From Candidatus Stahliibacteriota bacterium (GTDB taxonomy: Bacteria > Hydrothermota > UBA3072), in assembly GCA_004377355.1 (NCBI GenBank), contig SOIB01000127.1, positions 1 to 48,947 of the forward strand: a stretch of DNA of 48,947 nucleotides, given 5' to 3'. Positions 1 through 11,442 of this stretch are shown here, piece by piece; position 1 is the first letter of the stretch, and every line of letters starts with the position of its first letter. The position numbers were made by a program, and so were the translations under genes. The notes under the pieces were generated by a model. That model worked only from the letters and a program-made list of their open reading frames with translations. It made no database searches and was not told where the DNA came from.

Positions 1-514
<514 letters not shown>

Positions 515-522
515 AAAAACTC

Positions 523-1617
523 CTAATCAAATTGCTTGCGTAAGAATGTTGGAACATCAAGGTCTTCTATCTCAGTTTTTATTTCACTTATTTCTCTGAA
601 GTTCTGCTGAATTGGAGGGGCTTGTTTAAAACCACGGAATTCTATTCTGTCTAATTCATCCTTCTCAGGTTCTCCAATCCCTGTGGCAATAAGAGTTATC
701 TCAGCTTTATTAATATTATCTTCAAAAACGACTCCCATAAACACTTCTTTACTATCTCCCATTGCATCATTTATTGTATCCATAGATTCCTTTAAATCCT
801 TAAGTGTAAAGCTCTCCCTATCCACTGTTAGATTAATCAATGCAGCCCTTGCTTGAGAAATATCTGTATTATCCAGAAGAGGTGAATTTACAGCGCCATG
901 TGCTGCTTCTAGAGCTTTATTTTCTCCTTCCCCTTCTCCAATTCCCATAATAGCCTTACCACGTTTTAACATTACTGATTTGACGTCGGCAAAATCCATA
1001 TTTATATAACCATTCTTGAGTACAAGATTGCTGATACCTTGAACTGCTTTCAAAAGAACATCCATTGATTCCTTGCTGAGTGCATCTGCAAGACTTATAT
1101 TTCCCATACTAAGTAGTCTATCATTTGGGACAACAAGAAGTGTATCAATAACAGGTGAAAGCTCTTTAATGCCTTCCTTCGCAGTATCAATCCTTTGTGA
1201 CTCATATGAGAATGGAGTAGTCACGACTCCAACAGTTAGAACACCTGCCTCTTTTGCAAGTGAGGCTATAACTGGCGAAGCACCTGTACCAGTTCCACCG
1301 CCCATACCAGCAGCTATAAAAAGCATATCAATATCCTGAACTAATGTCTGCAATTGTTCCAGATTTTCTTCTGCTGCTTTCTTACCCAGAACAGGATCTC
1401 CACCTGTTCCTCTCCCATGAGTCAATTCTCTACCAATCTGTATTGTTTCACTTGTCGGCACCTGATTCATATCCTGAACATCGGTATTAACAGCCCAGAA
1501 TTCAACCCCCGTCATCCCTGACTCTATCATAGTTGTGATAGCATTACCACCACATCCACCAATACCTACCACTCTTATCTTCGCCGGATAACTATTCTTT
1601 ATCTTAGATTTAAACAT
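523..1617 (-). CDS. ftsZ: cell division protein FtsZ
   Basis: GGGTGTG tubulin signature ([17 protein letters not shown]) and C-terminal [11 protein letters not shown] tail. Start moved to the internal ATG (MFKSK...) preceded by GGAGGG; the ORF track begins at 1647. Confidence 0.98.
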   Translation of the reverse strand: MFKSKIKNSYPAKIRVVGIGGCGGNAITTMIESGMTGVEFWAVNTDVQDMNQVPTSETIQIGRELTHGRGTGGDPVLGKKAAEENLEQLQTLVQDIDMLFIAAGMGGGTGTGASPVIASLAKEAGVLTVGVVTTPFSYESQRIDTAKEGIKELSPVIDTLLVVPNDRLLSMGNISLADALSKESMDVLLKAVQGISNLVLKNGYINMDFADVKSVMLKRGKAIMGIGEGEGENKALEAAHGAVNSPLLDNTDISQARAALINLTVDRESFTLKDLKESMDTINDAMGDSKEVFMGVVFEDNINKAEITLIATGIGEPEKDELDRIEFRGFKQAPPIQQNFREISEIKTEIEDLDVPTFLRKQFD

Positions 1618-1630
1618 TTTTCCCTCCTTT

Positions 1631-2863
1631 TTAAAAGAATTCCTCAAACCACTGCTTCATACGTTTGAGTACTGTATCAAACATGCTTTTCCCTTTTTCC
1701 TCTACAAGTTTACTGCCAGCATGTATAGCACCATACTTTATAAGACCTACAGATGTTGCAAATGACGGATCAGAAACTGCTTCTTTAAGACCAGTAATGC
1801 TCTCTGGAATACCTATCCTTACTGGTAGAGTGAATATATCCTCTGCTAACTCTGCTATTCCATCCAATATAGCAGTACCACCTGTAAGTATTATACCAGC
1901 ACTCAACATTTCATATAGCGGATCTTCCGAAAGCTCCCTATGTGCTAATGTTAGTATTTCATCAATTCTAGGTTTAACTATCTGCGCTAACATCTCACAC
2001 GACACTTGCTTATCCCCTCTTCCAGAAAGACCCTGAACCGTTATCATTTCCTTTTTATCCTCATCAGAGAGTTCTCTTACGGTTGCATACTCAATTTTAA
2101 TCCTTTCAGCTTCTCTTGGAGAAGTCCTGAGGCCCACTCCAATATCATTAGTCACATTTTCTCCACCGAGACCAATTACAGAGGTTTTCCGGAGGCTTCC
2201 ATTATAAAAAACCGCCATATCTGTAGTTCCTCCACCAATATCAACGAGTATAGCTCCTACCTCCTTTTCTTCGTCTGAAAGGACTGAATAGGAAGAAGCA
2301 AAGGGTTGCAAAACGATATCGTTAACATCGTAACCTGCCTTGTTTACACACTTACATATATTCTTTGCCGAAGTCACAGCTCCGGTGACAATTACCACAT
2401 TAGCCTCCAATCGTTGAGCAAACATTCCTAAAGGGTCTCGTATTCCACCCTGACCATCAAGTATAAATTCTGTAGGTATAATATGTATAACTTCTCTATC
2501 TACTGGAAGCGCCATAGATTTTGCACTCTCGAGTACACGATTAACATCCTCATCAGTAACTTCATTATCCTTTCCAGTGACTGCAACTACGCCACGACCC
2601 TGTATATTTCTGATATGATCTCCTGCAATACCTGTATAAACACCACTAGCCTCTTTCCCCGCCATCATTTCAGCCTCTCTCATCGCTTTAATGATGGATT
2701 GCACTGTTTTGTCTATATTTATAACAATACCTTTGCGGAGACCCTCCGAAGGGTATTTACCTACCCCCATAATATTTACCCCATCATCAACTTCGGCTAT
2801 CACAGTTGCAATTTTTGTTGTTCCAAGATCTAACCCAACCACAATATCATTATCATCATTCAC
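1631..2863 (-). CDS. ftsA: cell division protein FtsA
   Basis: VGLDLGTTKIATVIAE, VDIGGGTTDMAVF and IILTGGTAILDGI actin-fold motifs; adjacent to ftsZ. Confidence 0.97.
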   Translation of the reverse strand: MNDDNDIVVGLDLGTTKIATVIAEVDDGVNIMGVGKYPSEGLRKGIVINIDKTVQSIIKAMREAEMMAGKEASGVYTGIAGDHIRNIQGRGVVAVTGKDNEVTDEDVNRVLESAKSMALPVDREVIHIIPTEFILDGQGGIRDPLGMFAQRLEANVVIVTGAVTSAKNICKCVNKAGYDVNDIVLQPFASSYSVLSDEEKEVGAILVDIGGGTTDMAVFYNGSLRKTSVIGLGGENVTNDIGVGLRTSPREAERIKIEYATVRELSDEDKKEMITVQGLSGRGDKQVSCEMLAQIVKPRIDEILTLAHRELSEDPLYEMLSAGIILTGGTAILDGIAELAEDIFTLPVRIGIPESITGLKEAVSDPSFATSVGLIKYGAIHAGSKLVEEKGKSMFDTVLKRMKQWFEEFF

Positions 2864-2866
2864 TTA

Positions 2867-3511
2867 TTACCTCCTTAAAACAACTTGATTATCAAATCTG
2901 AAATCCAACTTCCCGGATGAGATAATCGCTTTTTTATAAATTCTTTTCAATAGCCTGTATTTTTCTGGATAGCCACCTTCTCCCCAAATAATGTTTATAT
3001 CCCCAATTCTACTCTCCAAACCATAGGATGTGACTTCCACTTCTTTTACATTCATATCTTTAGTAAGTAAAAGTAACTGTACTGCTTCTTTTATTCTCTC
3101 TGTCTTTAAGTCATCGTTGACTTTGATTACAGGTAATGTATCTATATCAGCAACCCTAAATAACATTCCTTCCTTATCTACACCAAATTCTTTCATACCG
3201 TAAATCCTGGAAACTGGAACTCTCGGTCTTATAAAAATTGTCATTACTCCTTTTAAACTCTTATGACATCTTACATCCTTTACCCAATCTAATCGCAGGA
3301 TTGATGAGGTGACCGGTCGAAGTGACTTAGGAAGTGCTTCCGGAATTAATCTCTTTACCTCATATTCTTTATACTCTTCTACCGGATAAGACCATTTTAT
3401 TATATAGCTATCTACTGGGAAAAATGCCTTCCACCCTTCGTATAAAAGGAAGAGAATAAATAACAAGAATAGATATCTTACTTTAAATCTGGATTTCTTT
3501 CTCTTTCCCAA
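2867..3511 (-). CDS. ftsQ: cell division protein FtsQ/DivIB-type (POTRA)
   Basis: N-terminal TM (VRYLFLLFILFLLYEGW), POTRA-like segment (PEALPKSLRPVTSSILRLDWVKDVRCHKSLKGVMTIFIRPRVPV), position between murB and ftsA. Confidence 0.8.
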   Translation of the reverse strand: MGKRKKSRFKVRYLFLLFILFLLYEGWKAFFPVDSYIIKWSYPVEEYKEYEVKRLIPEALPKSLRPVTSSILRLDWVKDVRCHKSLKGVMTIFIRPRVPVSRIYGMKEFGVDKEGMLFRVADIDTLPVIKVNDDLKTERIKEAVQLLLLTKDMNVKEVEVTSYGLESRIGDINIIWGEGGYPEKYRLLKRIYKKAIISSGKLDFRFDNQVVLRR

Positions 3512-4385
3512 CTATTACAACCTCCGTTTCCAGGATAATTCCATATTTTTTCTCCATAGCATCTCTAATTCGTCTAATTAGTTCAACAACATCTTGAGAT
3601 TTTGCATATTTATTGGTAAGTATGTAATTCGCATGTTCCATAGAAATCATAGCCCCACCAACTCTCCTTCCTTTAAGCCCAATTCTATCTATCAAAAAAC
3701 CTGCATGTTTGTTTTCTGGATTTTTAAAGACCGAACCGCACGTTCCTGTATCTTTTGGCAATTGAGGGAGATTAATTTTTCTCTTTTCTAATACTTCCTC
3801 CATTCTCCCCTCGATCTCATTTCTATCTCCTTCATTCACCATGAGAATAACCTCAAGAATAATCTCTCCTTTAAGTGTTGATTCCCTGTATCCAAAATGA
3901 AAATCCTCCAATTGTATTATATCTCCTTTTCTTAGAATAGAGACAGCTAAAACTAAATCTCCAATTTCACATTCATAGGCACCTGCATTCATAATAACTG
4001 CGCCTCCAATAGTTCCAGGGATACCGGATAAAGATTCTAGACCAGAAAGAGAAGCTTCTTTACAGCGTTTGATAATTTCAATAAGAGAAGCACCTGCTTG
4101 TGATCGAATTACATTTTCATTTACTTCAATTATATCAAGTCTTTCCGTAGTTATAACTAAACCACTGAAACCTTCATCTAAAAAGAGTACATTTGAGCCT
4201 TTACCTATTATATAGTAAGGTATTCCATCGTGTTCACAGAATGATAAAGATTTCATTATATCATCAACGCCCTCAGCATACAAGAAATAACGAGCCTCTC
4301 CACCAACAAGGAGAGATGTATGTCTTGACAGAGGTTCTTTTTCCCTCAATTCACCTTTTATTTCTAATTCCTTCAATAATATCAT
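3483..4385 (-). CDS. murB: UDP-N-acetylenolpyruvoylglucosamine reductase MurB
   Basis: LSRHTSLLVGGEARYF, GKGSNVLFLDEGFSGLVI, LSGIPGTIGGAVIMNAGAYECEI, CGSVFKNPE. Confidence 0.97.
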   Translation of the reverse strand: MILLKELEIKGELREKEPLSRHTSLLVGGEARYFLYAEGVDDIMKSLSFCEHDGIPYYIIGKGSNVLFLDEGFSGLVITTERLDIIEVNENVIRSQAGASLIEIIKRCKEASLSGLESLSGIPGTIGGAVIMNAGAYECEIGDLVLAVSILRKGDIIQLEDFHFGYRESTLKGEIILEVILMVNEGDRNEIEGRMEEVLEKRKINLPQLPKDTGTCGSVFKNPENKHAGFLIDRIGLKGRRVGGAMISMEHANYILTNKYAKSQDVVELIRRIRDAMEKKYGIILETEVVIVGKEKEIQI

Positions 4386-5730
4386 CCGCTATTTTATATA
4401 TATTCCCGGCTCCCAGGAGAAGAATCATATCTCCCTCTTTTAACTCTGGAAGAAGATATTCCGGAATATTTTTTATATTTTCTAAATAAATAACATCCTT
4501 ATGACCAAAGTCTTTGCACTGATCTTTTATTATCTCACCACTTACACCGGGTATTTCTTCCTCTCTCGCGGGATAAATATCTGTTATTATCACCTTATCA
4601 GCCTGAAAGAATGCTTTCCCAAACTCTTTTTTAAGTAAGATCGTTCTGGAATATAAATGAGGTTGGAATACAGCAATTATTCTTCCTTTCCAACCCTCTC
4701 TAGCTGACTTAAGAGTGGCTTCAATCTCACTTGGATGATGCGCGTAATCATCAATAACAAGGATTCCATTTTCAAATCCCTTTCTTTCAAATCTTCTTGA
4801 AACTCCTTTACACGCTTCAATACCCTCTTTTATCTTATCAAAACCTATACCTAATTCCAAACACACACCACACGCAGCTACTGCGTTAATCATATTATGG
4901 ACTCCCGGGAGGGAAAGATTAATACGCCCCAATTTCTCACCATTGCCGATGAGGTCAAAAGAATAGGTGAAATCTTTCCTCTCTATATCTAATCCTTTTA
5001 TATCTGCATTTGGGGAAAGACCAAAAGTTATAACTCTTTTATCTATGTCAGAGCGTATAGATAGAGAATTTGGGTCATCCATACAGAGATAGACGCTTCC
5101 GTAGAAGGGAACAGAGTTTGCAAACTTTGTAAAAGTTTGCTTGATATCATCCAGATCTTTATAGAAATCGAGATGTTCACGGTCTATATTAGTTATAACT
5201 GCAATCGTTGGGAAAAGCTTTAAAAAGGAGCGATCACTCTCATCTGCCTCTGCAACCAAATATTCACTCTCCCCCAGTTTTGCATTGTCACCAGAACTTT
5301 TTAGTCTTCCTCCAAGAACGATTGTAGGATCAAATTTACTACCTGTTAGTATTGAACCAATGAGTGATGCAGTAGTTGATTTACCATGGGTACCTGCAAC
5401 TGCAATTGAAAATTTCATACGCATTAGTTCTGCTAACATCTCTGCACGTGGAATAACAGGAATTTTTCTCATAAATGCTTCTTTTAATTCAACATTCTCT
5501 TCTAAGTCAAGAGCAGATGTGTAGACTACCACATCTGCATCACCGAGATTTTCCTTTGAATGTGAAGAAAAAACTTTAATACCAAGTTCTTGGAGTCTTT
5601 TGGTATTTTCGGATTCCTTAATATCACTTCCCGTAATAATATAACCCATATTATGAAGTAGTTCAGCAATTCCACTCATACCAATACCACCAATACCTAC
5701 AAAATGAATTTTTTTAATTCTCCCAAACAT
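4351..5730 (-). CDS. murC: UDP-N-acetylmuramate--L-alanine ligase MurC
   Basis: IHFVGIGGIGMSGIAELLHNMGY, GTHGKSTT, DDYAHHPSEI. Confidence 0.97.
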   Translation of the reverse strand: MFGRIKKIHFVGIGGIGMSGIAELLHNMGYIITGSDIKESENTKRLQELGIKVFSSHSKENLGDADVVVYTSALDLEENVELKEAFMRKIPVIPRAEMLAELMRMKFSIAVAGTHGKSTTASLIGSILTGSKFDPTIVLGGRLKSSGDNAKLGESEYLVAEADESDRSFLKLFPTIAVITNIDREHLDFYKDLDDIKQTFTKFANSVPFYGSVYLCMDDPNSLSIRSDIDKRVITFGLSPNADIKGLDIERKDFTYSFDLIGNGEKLGRINLSLPGVHNMINAVAACGVCLELGIGFDKIKEGIEACKGVSRRFERKGFENGILVIDDYAHHPSEIEATLKSAREGWKGRIIAVFQPHLYSRTILLKKEFGKAFFQADKVIITDIYPAREEEIPGVSGEIIKDQCKDFGHKDVIYLENIKNIPEYLLPELKEGDMILLLGAGNIYKIADDIIEGIRNKR

Positions 5731-6760
5731 ATTCTTCCATCTTTTTTATTATCTTTTCTGTTGCATCTTCCCTTCTGACAATTAATCTCTTATCTGATAA
5801 ATGATTTATTATTCCAATCAAATTCTCTATATTAATCTCTCCTTCTCTTATTACCCTTATATTAGCACGGTTCTCAGCAAGTCTTTTTGCATTATAGAAT
5901 TGATGGTCCTTATAAGCATAGGGATAAGGAATAAACACAGTAGGAATACCAGACTGCTCAATTTCCGCTGTGACCATTGCACCGGAACGTGCTATAATTA
6001 TATCAGCTATAGCATAAGCTAAATCAATCCTATCTATGAATTTAAACTCTTTGATATTTTCGCCCTTGCATTTCAACTTATGGTCTCCTGTCTGTATTAT
6101 AAATTGCCAAATATTTTTATCCATTTTAGGAATCAACTCTTCTGCTAATTCCACCAGTGTCTTTGCTCCCCTGCTCCCTCCTATTACAAGTAGGGTTTTC
6201 TTATCGTTATCAAGTGAAAAATATTTTATTGCCTCATTTTTATCAGCAGTAAGTATATAATCTCTTACAGGGATTCCCGTGACTGTCTTATTTGAAGCAG
6301 GAATTGTTGAGAAATCATTATCGAAAGGTAAGAAAACTTCTACTGAGTAACGAGAAAAAAGACGCACAGCAAGACCTGGATATGAATCAAGTATAAGAGT
6401 AAAGATTGGTAATCTACAAATGATACCAGCTATACCGATAGGACCAGAAGCAAATCCTCCAGTTAGGAGAATAGCCTTAGGCCTATACCGGAGTATAATA
6501 TACATTGAGAAAAGTATGGAAGGGATAAACCTTAATAAAAAGGCAAATTTTCCAAAAATATTTCTATCTACCCACCCTATTACAGGTAAAAGATACATCC
6601 TGTCTCTTCGGACTATTCTCTTTTCAATACCCAAACTGCTTCCGATATATATTACTCTAACCCCCTCTCTGTCAAGACGATTAGCTATGGAGAGCGCCGG
6701 GAATATATGACCCCCGGTTCCTCCTCCTGATATAACTACCGTTTTTTGCGATAGAAACAA
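5714..6760 (-). CDS. murG: UDP-GlcNAc transferase MurG
   Basis: ISGGGTGGHIFPALSIA, LVIGGSRGAKTL, ARSGAMVTAEI. Apparent TTG start with GGAGG five nt upstream, inside ftsW. Confidence 0.95.
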   Translation of the reverse strand: MFLSQKTVVISGGGTGGHIFPALSIANRLDREGVRVIYIGSSLGIEKRIVRRDRMYLLPVIGWVDRNIFGKFAFLLRFIPSILFSMYIILRYRPKAILLTGGFASGPIGIAGIICRLPIFTLILDSYPGLAVRLFSRYSVEVFLPFDNDFSTIPASNKTVTGIPVRDYILTADKNEAIKYFSLDNDKKTLLVIGGSRGAKTLVELAEELIPKMDKNIWQFIIQTGDHKLKCKGENIKEFKFIDRIDLAYAIADIIIARSGAMVTAEIEQSGIPTVFIPYPYAYKDHQFYNAKRLAENRANIRVIREGEINIENLIGIINHLSDKRLIVRREDATEKIIKKMEEYVWEN

Positions 6761-7760
6761 TAATACCTCCAGCTATATAATTTGTTACCAAAGATGTTCC
6801 TCCACTGCTTATAAAGGGAAGCGGTACACCTGTAACAGGTATACTGCCAAGTGCTACAAAAATATGGATTAAAGTATTCACGAATATCATAGAAATAAGT
6901 CCAAGTCCTAAAATGCACGCATATTTATCTCTTGCCCGTATACTATATCTTGAAGCAGTAATCAAATAAACAAGAAATAGTCCAAGAACAAGAAAGGTTC
7001 CTGAGAAACCTAATTCTTCTCCAATTATTGAGAATATAAAATCTGAATCAGGAAATGGTATATAGAAAAATTTTCTCATCCCACTACCAAGACCTAAACC
7101 ACTCCAACCCCCCGTTGCGATAGCCTTCACAGTATTGCTTATAGAATCAGAGTTAATATAATCTGTTATCCTATCTATTGCATAACCCTGAGTAACTATA
7201 TAACCAACACCTACTAGTAATAATACAAGAGATATTAGTGCGACCTTCCAGAGGTCTGTTCCATTAAGATACATCATAACACCACCAATAAATGCGGTCA
7301 CTAATGCTGTTGAAATGTCAGGCTGAAATAAAATTAAACCTGCGGTAATAGAAATAACCAGAACAGATATCCCAAAATCCCTCTTCTTTGCAAGAAAAGC
7401 AATAAGTGCTAACTGCGCGAGAATAGAAGGCTGTATGGAAATTCGTCCAATGTATAACCATCTTCTTGCATAATTTATTTCTGTTCCAAAGAAGTAGGTA
7501 AGAGCAAGAAGAATAATAGCAAGGATAATAAGCTTGCCACTTAATGCTTCCCATATTTTGGATTTAATCTTAGAAAATGCAAAGAAAAGGATGATGGCCA
7601 GAAAAAATATAGCCAGTTGTTTTATAAACGAAACAGGTACAACTCTTTCATAAACCGATATACCTGATGCAGCAGAAAATACCATAATAAGCCCCAAAGC
7701 ACCCAAGAATAAGGGTAATATTTCCACTATAGATATTCTAGCTCTTTTCTTAACCTCCAT
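6681..7760 (-). CDS. ftsW: peptidoglycan polymerase FtsW (SEDS family)
   Basis: Polytopic protein with a SEDS C-terminal motif (VPLPFISSGGTSLVTNYIAGGIIVSI); dcw position. Confidence 0.95.
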   Translation of the reverse strand: MEVKKRARISIVEILPLFLGALGLIMVFSAASGISVYERVVPVSFIKQLAIFFLAIILFFAFSKIKSKIWEALSGKLIILAIILLALTYFFGTEINYARRWLYIGRISIQPSILAQLALIAFLAKKRDFGISVLVISITAGLILFQPDISTALVTAFIGGVMMYLNGTDLWKVALISLVLLLVGVGYIVTQGYAIDRITDYINSDSISNTVKAIATGGWSGLGLGSGMRKFFYIPFPDSDFIFSIIGEELGFSGTFLVLGLFLVYLITASRYSIRARDKYACILGLGLISMIFVNTLIHIFVALGSIPVTGVPLPFISSGGTSLVTNYIAGGIIVSIAKNGSYIRRRNRGSYIPGALHS

Positions 7761-9045
7761 AGACAGCTCTCACTGATTTTTTAAAATCATTTCCCCTTTC
7801 AGCAAAATTCTTATAAAGGTCAAAACTTGAACCACCCGGGGAAAGCATTACCTTATTATTTCCAGAATCCTTTGCAATTCTTACAGCGTCCACCATTGAA
7901 GAAGCTATCTTGTATCGTTCAAATCCAGCTTTTGTAAGGTTTCTCTCGATTAAAGAGCTTGATTCTCCAAGTAAAATAACGCATGTTGCCCTCTCACATA
8001 TTGCCTCTATTATGGGAACAACACTATCAACCTTCATTCTACCTCCCACTATCACACAACAGTGCGGAAAGGCTTCAAGTGATTTTGAAAATGCAATCGG
8101 ATTTGTACACATTGAATTATTTATAACATACAAATCTTCTTGCTTTATAACATACTCCATCCTGTGTTCTACCCCTTTAAATAAACGGATACCATTCTTT
8201 ATCTCTTCCCATGAAAGACCCAAGAGTTTTCCCACAAGAGATGCAACCATTCCATCTTCAATGAAGATATTTCCAGGAAAAAATAAATCATCGATAGAGA
8301 AAGCCACCATGCCATCACTGCCTATTACATATTTTCCATTATAGTATATATCTGCCTTTTCCTTCATTGAGAAATAGAAGATTTTAGATCGGGTATTTAC
8401 AGAAGACAGATTTTCATCATCCAGATTCAGGATGGAATAATCAGAATCTGTTTGATTCTTTAAAATATTCAATTTTGCACTTCGATAATCTTTAAAGTCT
8501 TTATAACGGTCAAGATGATCCGGGTTTATATTTATTATTGCAGAAATATTGGGTCTGAAATCGACAATCCTCTCAAGTTGAAAAGAACTAACTTCAACCA
8601 CTGTGATTGTGGACTCATTGCTCATCGGTACAAGTTCACTTAATGGAACACCAGGGTATATATTACCACCAAGTAAAACTCTCTTGAACCTATTTGACTC
8701 AGAGAGAATTTTGGAGGTAAGTACAGCTGTGGTAGTCTTTCCATTCGTCCCTGTAATTGCAACCATCTTACCTTTTAAGTATCTAGAAGCAAATTCTAAT
8801 TCACCAATAATTGAGATACCCTTCTCACGCGCCTTTTTAAGTATAGGAGTACCCAGTGCTACACCAGGAGATGCAATAAGAAGATCCATTTTCAGTAGTT
8901 CCTCTGAATGACAACCCACTTCATTTGGATATGGTATGTCTGAAATAGTCTCATTTATCTCACTGATGAAAGGAGTATTACCCAGACTTTCTATTAATCT
9001 GGCGACTGCCTTTCCACTTCTACCATATCCTATAATTCCTATCAT
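7750..9045 (-). CDS. murD: UDP-N-acetylmuramoylalanine--D-glutamate ligase MurD
   Basis: GYGRSGKAVARLI, AITGTNGKTTTAVL, NINPDHLDRY, LSPGGSSFDLYKNFAERGNDF. Confidence 0.95.
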   Translation of the reverse strand: MIGIIGYGRSGKAVARLIESLGNTPFISEINETISDIPYPNEVGCHSEELLKMDLLIASPGVALGTPILKKAREKGISIIGELEFASRYLKGKMVAITGTNGKTTTAVLTSKILSESNRFKRVLLGGNIYPGVPLSELVPMSNESTITVVEVSSFQLERIVDFRPNISAIININPDHLDRYKDFKDYRSAKLNILKNQTDSDYSILNLDDENLSSVNTRSKIFYFSMKEKADIYYNGKYVIGSDGMVAFSIDDLFFPGNIFIEDGMVASLVGKLLGLSWEEIKNGIRLFKGVEHRMEYVIKQEDLYVINNSMCTNPIAFSKSLEAFPHCCVIVGGRMKVDSVVPIIEAICERATCVILLGESSSLIERNLTKAGFERYKIASSMVDAVRIAKDSGNNKVMLSPGGSSFDLYKNFAERGNDFKKSVRAVYGG

Positions 9046-9055
9046 ATTCTCATCC

Positions 9056-10132
9056 TCAACGTATTTTAAGAGTGCTTAAACCCAAAAGAGCAAATAAAAT
9101 GCCACAGATCCAGAACCTTATTACCACTTTAGATTCATCCCATCCAAGAAGATGGAAATGATGATGAATCGGGGCCATTTTAAAAATTCTTTTACCCCTA
9201 ATTCTAAACGAGCTAACTTGCAAGAAAACTGATAATGTTTCTATAACAAAGACTCCTCCAATAATTAGTAGTAAGATTTCCTGTTTAAGAAGCACCGAAA
9301 CAAGACCCAGAATACCACCAATAGCAAGAGAACCTGTATCTCCCATAAATACCTCGGCAGGTTTGCTATTGTACCACAAGAATCCTATTGCTGAACCAAG
9401 GAAAGCTGTACAGAAGATAGCAATCTCTCCAGTTCCATCTATAAATAATATATTGAGATAACCTGAAAACTTTATATTTCCAACAACATATGCAACTACA
9501 GCAAAAGCAGTTGCTATAATTCCTGAAAGACCTATAGCCATACCATCCATACCATCGGTAATATTTACTGCATTAGTGGTTCCAATAATCACAAGAATTA
9601 TGAACGGGATATAGAAATAACCTAAGTTTAAGAATATATGCTTGAAAAAGAGAAAACTGGTTAATGTTTCGTATCCAACTCGAAGAGGATGATTTATAAG
9701 TAAAATCCCTATAATAATGGCCGGGATCATCTGTATTACTAATTTTTGCCAAACACGGAATCCATCTCCATTTTTTACCTTGAACCAATCATCTATGACC
9801 CCAAACCCTCCCATCCATATTGTTATTGAAATAAGATAAAGAATAAGTCTATTAGTCAAATCACACCAGAGGAGAACCGATATTAAAAGTGAGGAGAGTA
9901 TTATTATGCCACCCATTGTAGGCGTTCCCTCTTTATGACCATGGCTATCCTTTATATATTTTGATATGGATTCTCTTATATTTTTCTCCTTTAACCAGCC
10001 TATCATTCTCCTTCCAAGAATTAGGGATATAGCTAGTGATGTTATTGTGGCGTAAGCAGATCGAAATGTAATGTATCTGAGTAAATTGAAGATTGTAAAA
10101 TGCTCTCTTAAGGGGTATAAGAAATAGAGCAT
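9056..10132 (-). CDS. mraY: phospho-N-acetylmuramoyl-pentapeptide transferase MraY
   Basis: HGHKEGTPTMGGIIIL, NITDGMDGMAIG, FMGDTGSLAIGG, APIHHHFHLLGWDE. Confidence 0.97.
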   Translation of the reverse strand: MLYFLYPLREHFTIFNLLRYITFRSAYATITSLAISLILGRRMIGWLKEKNIRESISKYIKDSHGHKEGTPTMGGIIILSSLLISVLLWCDLTNRLILYLISITIWMGGFGVIDDWFKVKNGDGFRVWQKLVIQMIPAIIIGILLINHPLRVGYETLTSFLFFKHIFLNLGYFYIPFIILVIIGTTNAVNITDGMDGMAIGLSGIIATAFAVVAYVVGNIKFSGYLNILFIDGTGEIAIFCTAFLGSAIGFLWYNSKPAEVFMGDTGSLAIGGILGLVSVLLKQEILLLIIGGVFVIETLSVFLQVSSFRIRGKRIFKMAPIHHHFHLLGWDESKVVIRFWICGILFALLGLSTLKIR

Positions 10133-11442
10133 ATATCCTCCTCAAAAAGTGAAACCATTGTTTCAAGATGAAGAAGATGTGAAGATTTAAACAGTATTAC
10201 ATCCCCATCTCTAAGAATAGACTTCAATTTTTTAAAGGCTTCGTCCTTATCTTTCACAAGTATCCCCTCTCCAAACCCTTCCATGAAACCCTTTGCTTGT
10301 TCTCCTATTGCAATCAATCTATCGATTTTACCACGAATTCTCATTCCCGAGTCCCGATGTAGTTTGTGGCTTTTACTTCCAAGCTCCAACATAGGTCCAA
10401 GAACAGCCACTTTCCTACCAGACAACCGCTTCACAACCGAAATACTATTCAATAGCGAATCGGGATTACTGTTATAGGAATCATCTACAACAGTAATACT
10501 TCCTCTCCTTTTTATTTCCAATCTATGAGGTATAGGCGCTACTGAAGCGAGTCCTTTTCGAATTGCATCTTTTGCAATTCCATAATGCATAGCAACAGAA
10601 GTTGCTAAGATTGCACTCTTAATAGCTCCCATACCTGGCAAGCGAATATAAAACTCATCTCTGTCAATACTAAACACACTGCCATCAATAGATTCCTGGA
10701 GAACCTTAAATGAATAATCGCACTCTTTATTGAAACCTACCCTAATCAATTTATCAAATTTAATTGTGGATAATAAATCATCGTCACCGTTAACAAAAAG
10801 TGCTCCAGAGAGTTTTGAAATAATATCCTTTTTTTCTTCAAGAACACCTTGCTTGTTTTTAAATGCTTCAAGATGAGAGTTGCCAATTCCTGTTATTAAT
10901 GCAATGTTTGGGATTACTATTTCTGTAAGTGTCTTTATTTCTCCCTTCTGGTTAGTAGCAAGCTCAAGTATGGCAACTTTTTCATCGTTTAATCTAAATA
11001 TGTTAAGTGGAACACCAACACGATTGTTATAATTCTTAAATGAGACAAGAGTTGGCTTTACAAAGGAAAATATTGCACCAAGAAATTCCTTAGTTGTAGT
11101 CTTTCCAACAGAACCGGTAATACCGATCATAAATGGGTCAACAATTCCCCGATAATAATAGGCAAGGTCACCCAGAGCTCTGTAAGTATTATCAACAAGT
11201 ATAAGATTGTCATCTCTAATTTTCTTCTCAGAAACTACAGGTAGAGCAGATTTTTCTATCGCTTCACCTAAAAAATCATGTCCATCAAATTTTTCACCCG
11301 AAAGAGCAAAGAATAACTCACCGTTATTTATAGTCCTTGAATCCACACTTATACCATTTACAATCTTTCTTTGAACCTGGTTTATACCAAACGCTCTACC
11401 CTTAATTACCTCTATTATTGTTTTAAGCCCTAAAGACCTCAT
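10108..11442 (-). CDS. murF: UDP-MurNAc-tripeptide--D-Ala-D-Ala ligase MurF
   Basis: ITGSVGKTTTKEFLGAI, SRTINNGELFFALSGEKFDGHDF, VDDSYNSNPDSL. Confidence 0.95.
   Translation of the reverse strand: MRSLGLKTIIEVIKGRAFGINQVQRKIVNGISVDSRTINNGELFFALSGEKFDGHDFLGEAIEKSALPVVSEKKIRDDNLILVDNTYRALGDLAYYYRGIVDPFMIGITGSVGKTTTKEFLGAIFSFVKPTLVSFKNYNNRVGVPLNIFRLNDEKVAILELATNQKGEIKTLTEIVIPNIALITGIGNSHLEAFKNKQGVLEEKKDIISKLSGALFVNGDDDLLSTIKFDKLIRVGFNKECDYSFKVLQESIDGSVFSIDRDEFYIRLPGMGAIKSAILATSVAMHYGIAKDAIRKGLASVAPIPHRLEIKRRGSITVVDDSYNSNPDSLLNSISVVKRLSGRKVAVLGPMLELGSKSHKLHRDSGMRIRGKIDRLIAIGEQAKGFMEGFGEGILVKDKDEAFKKLKSILRDGDVILFKSSHLLHLETMVSLFEEDICSISYTP

Noticed and set aside
1073-2888. Several plus-strand ORFs (1073-1339, 1665-2036, 2006-2278, 2483-2833, 2691-2888)
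   Set aside because: Shadow ORFs antisense to ftsZ and ftsA; composition reflects the opposite-strand coding frame.
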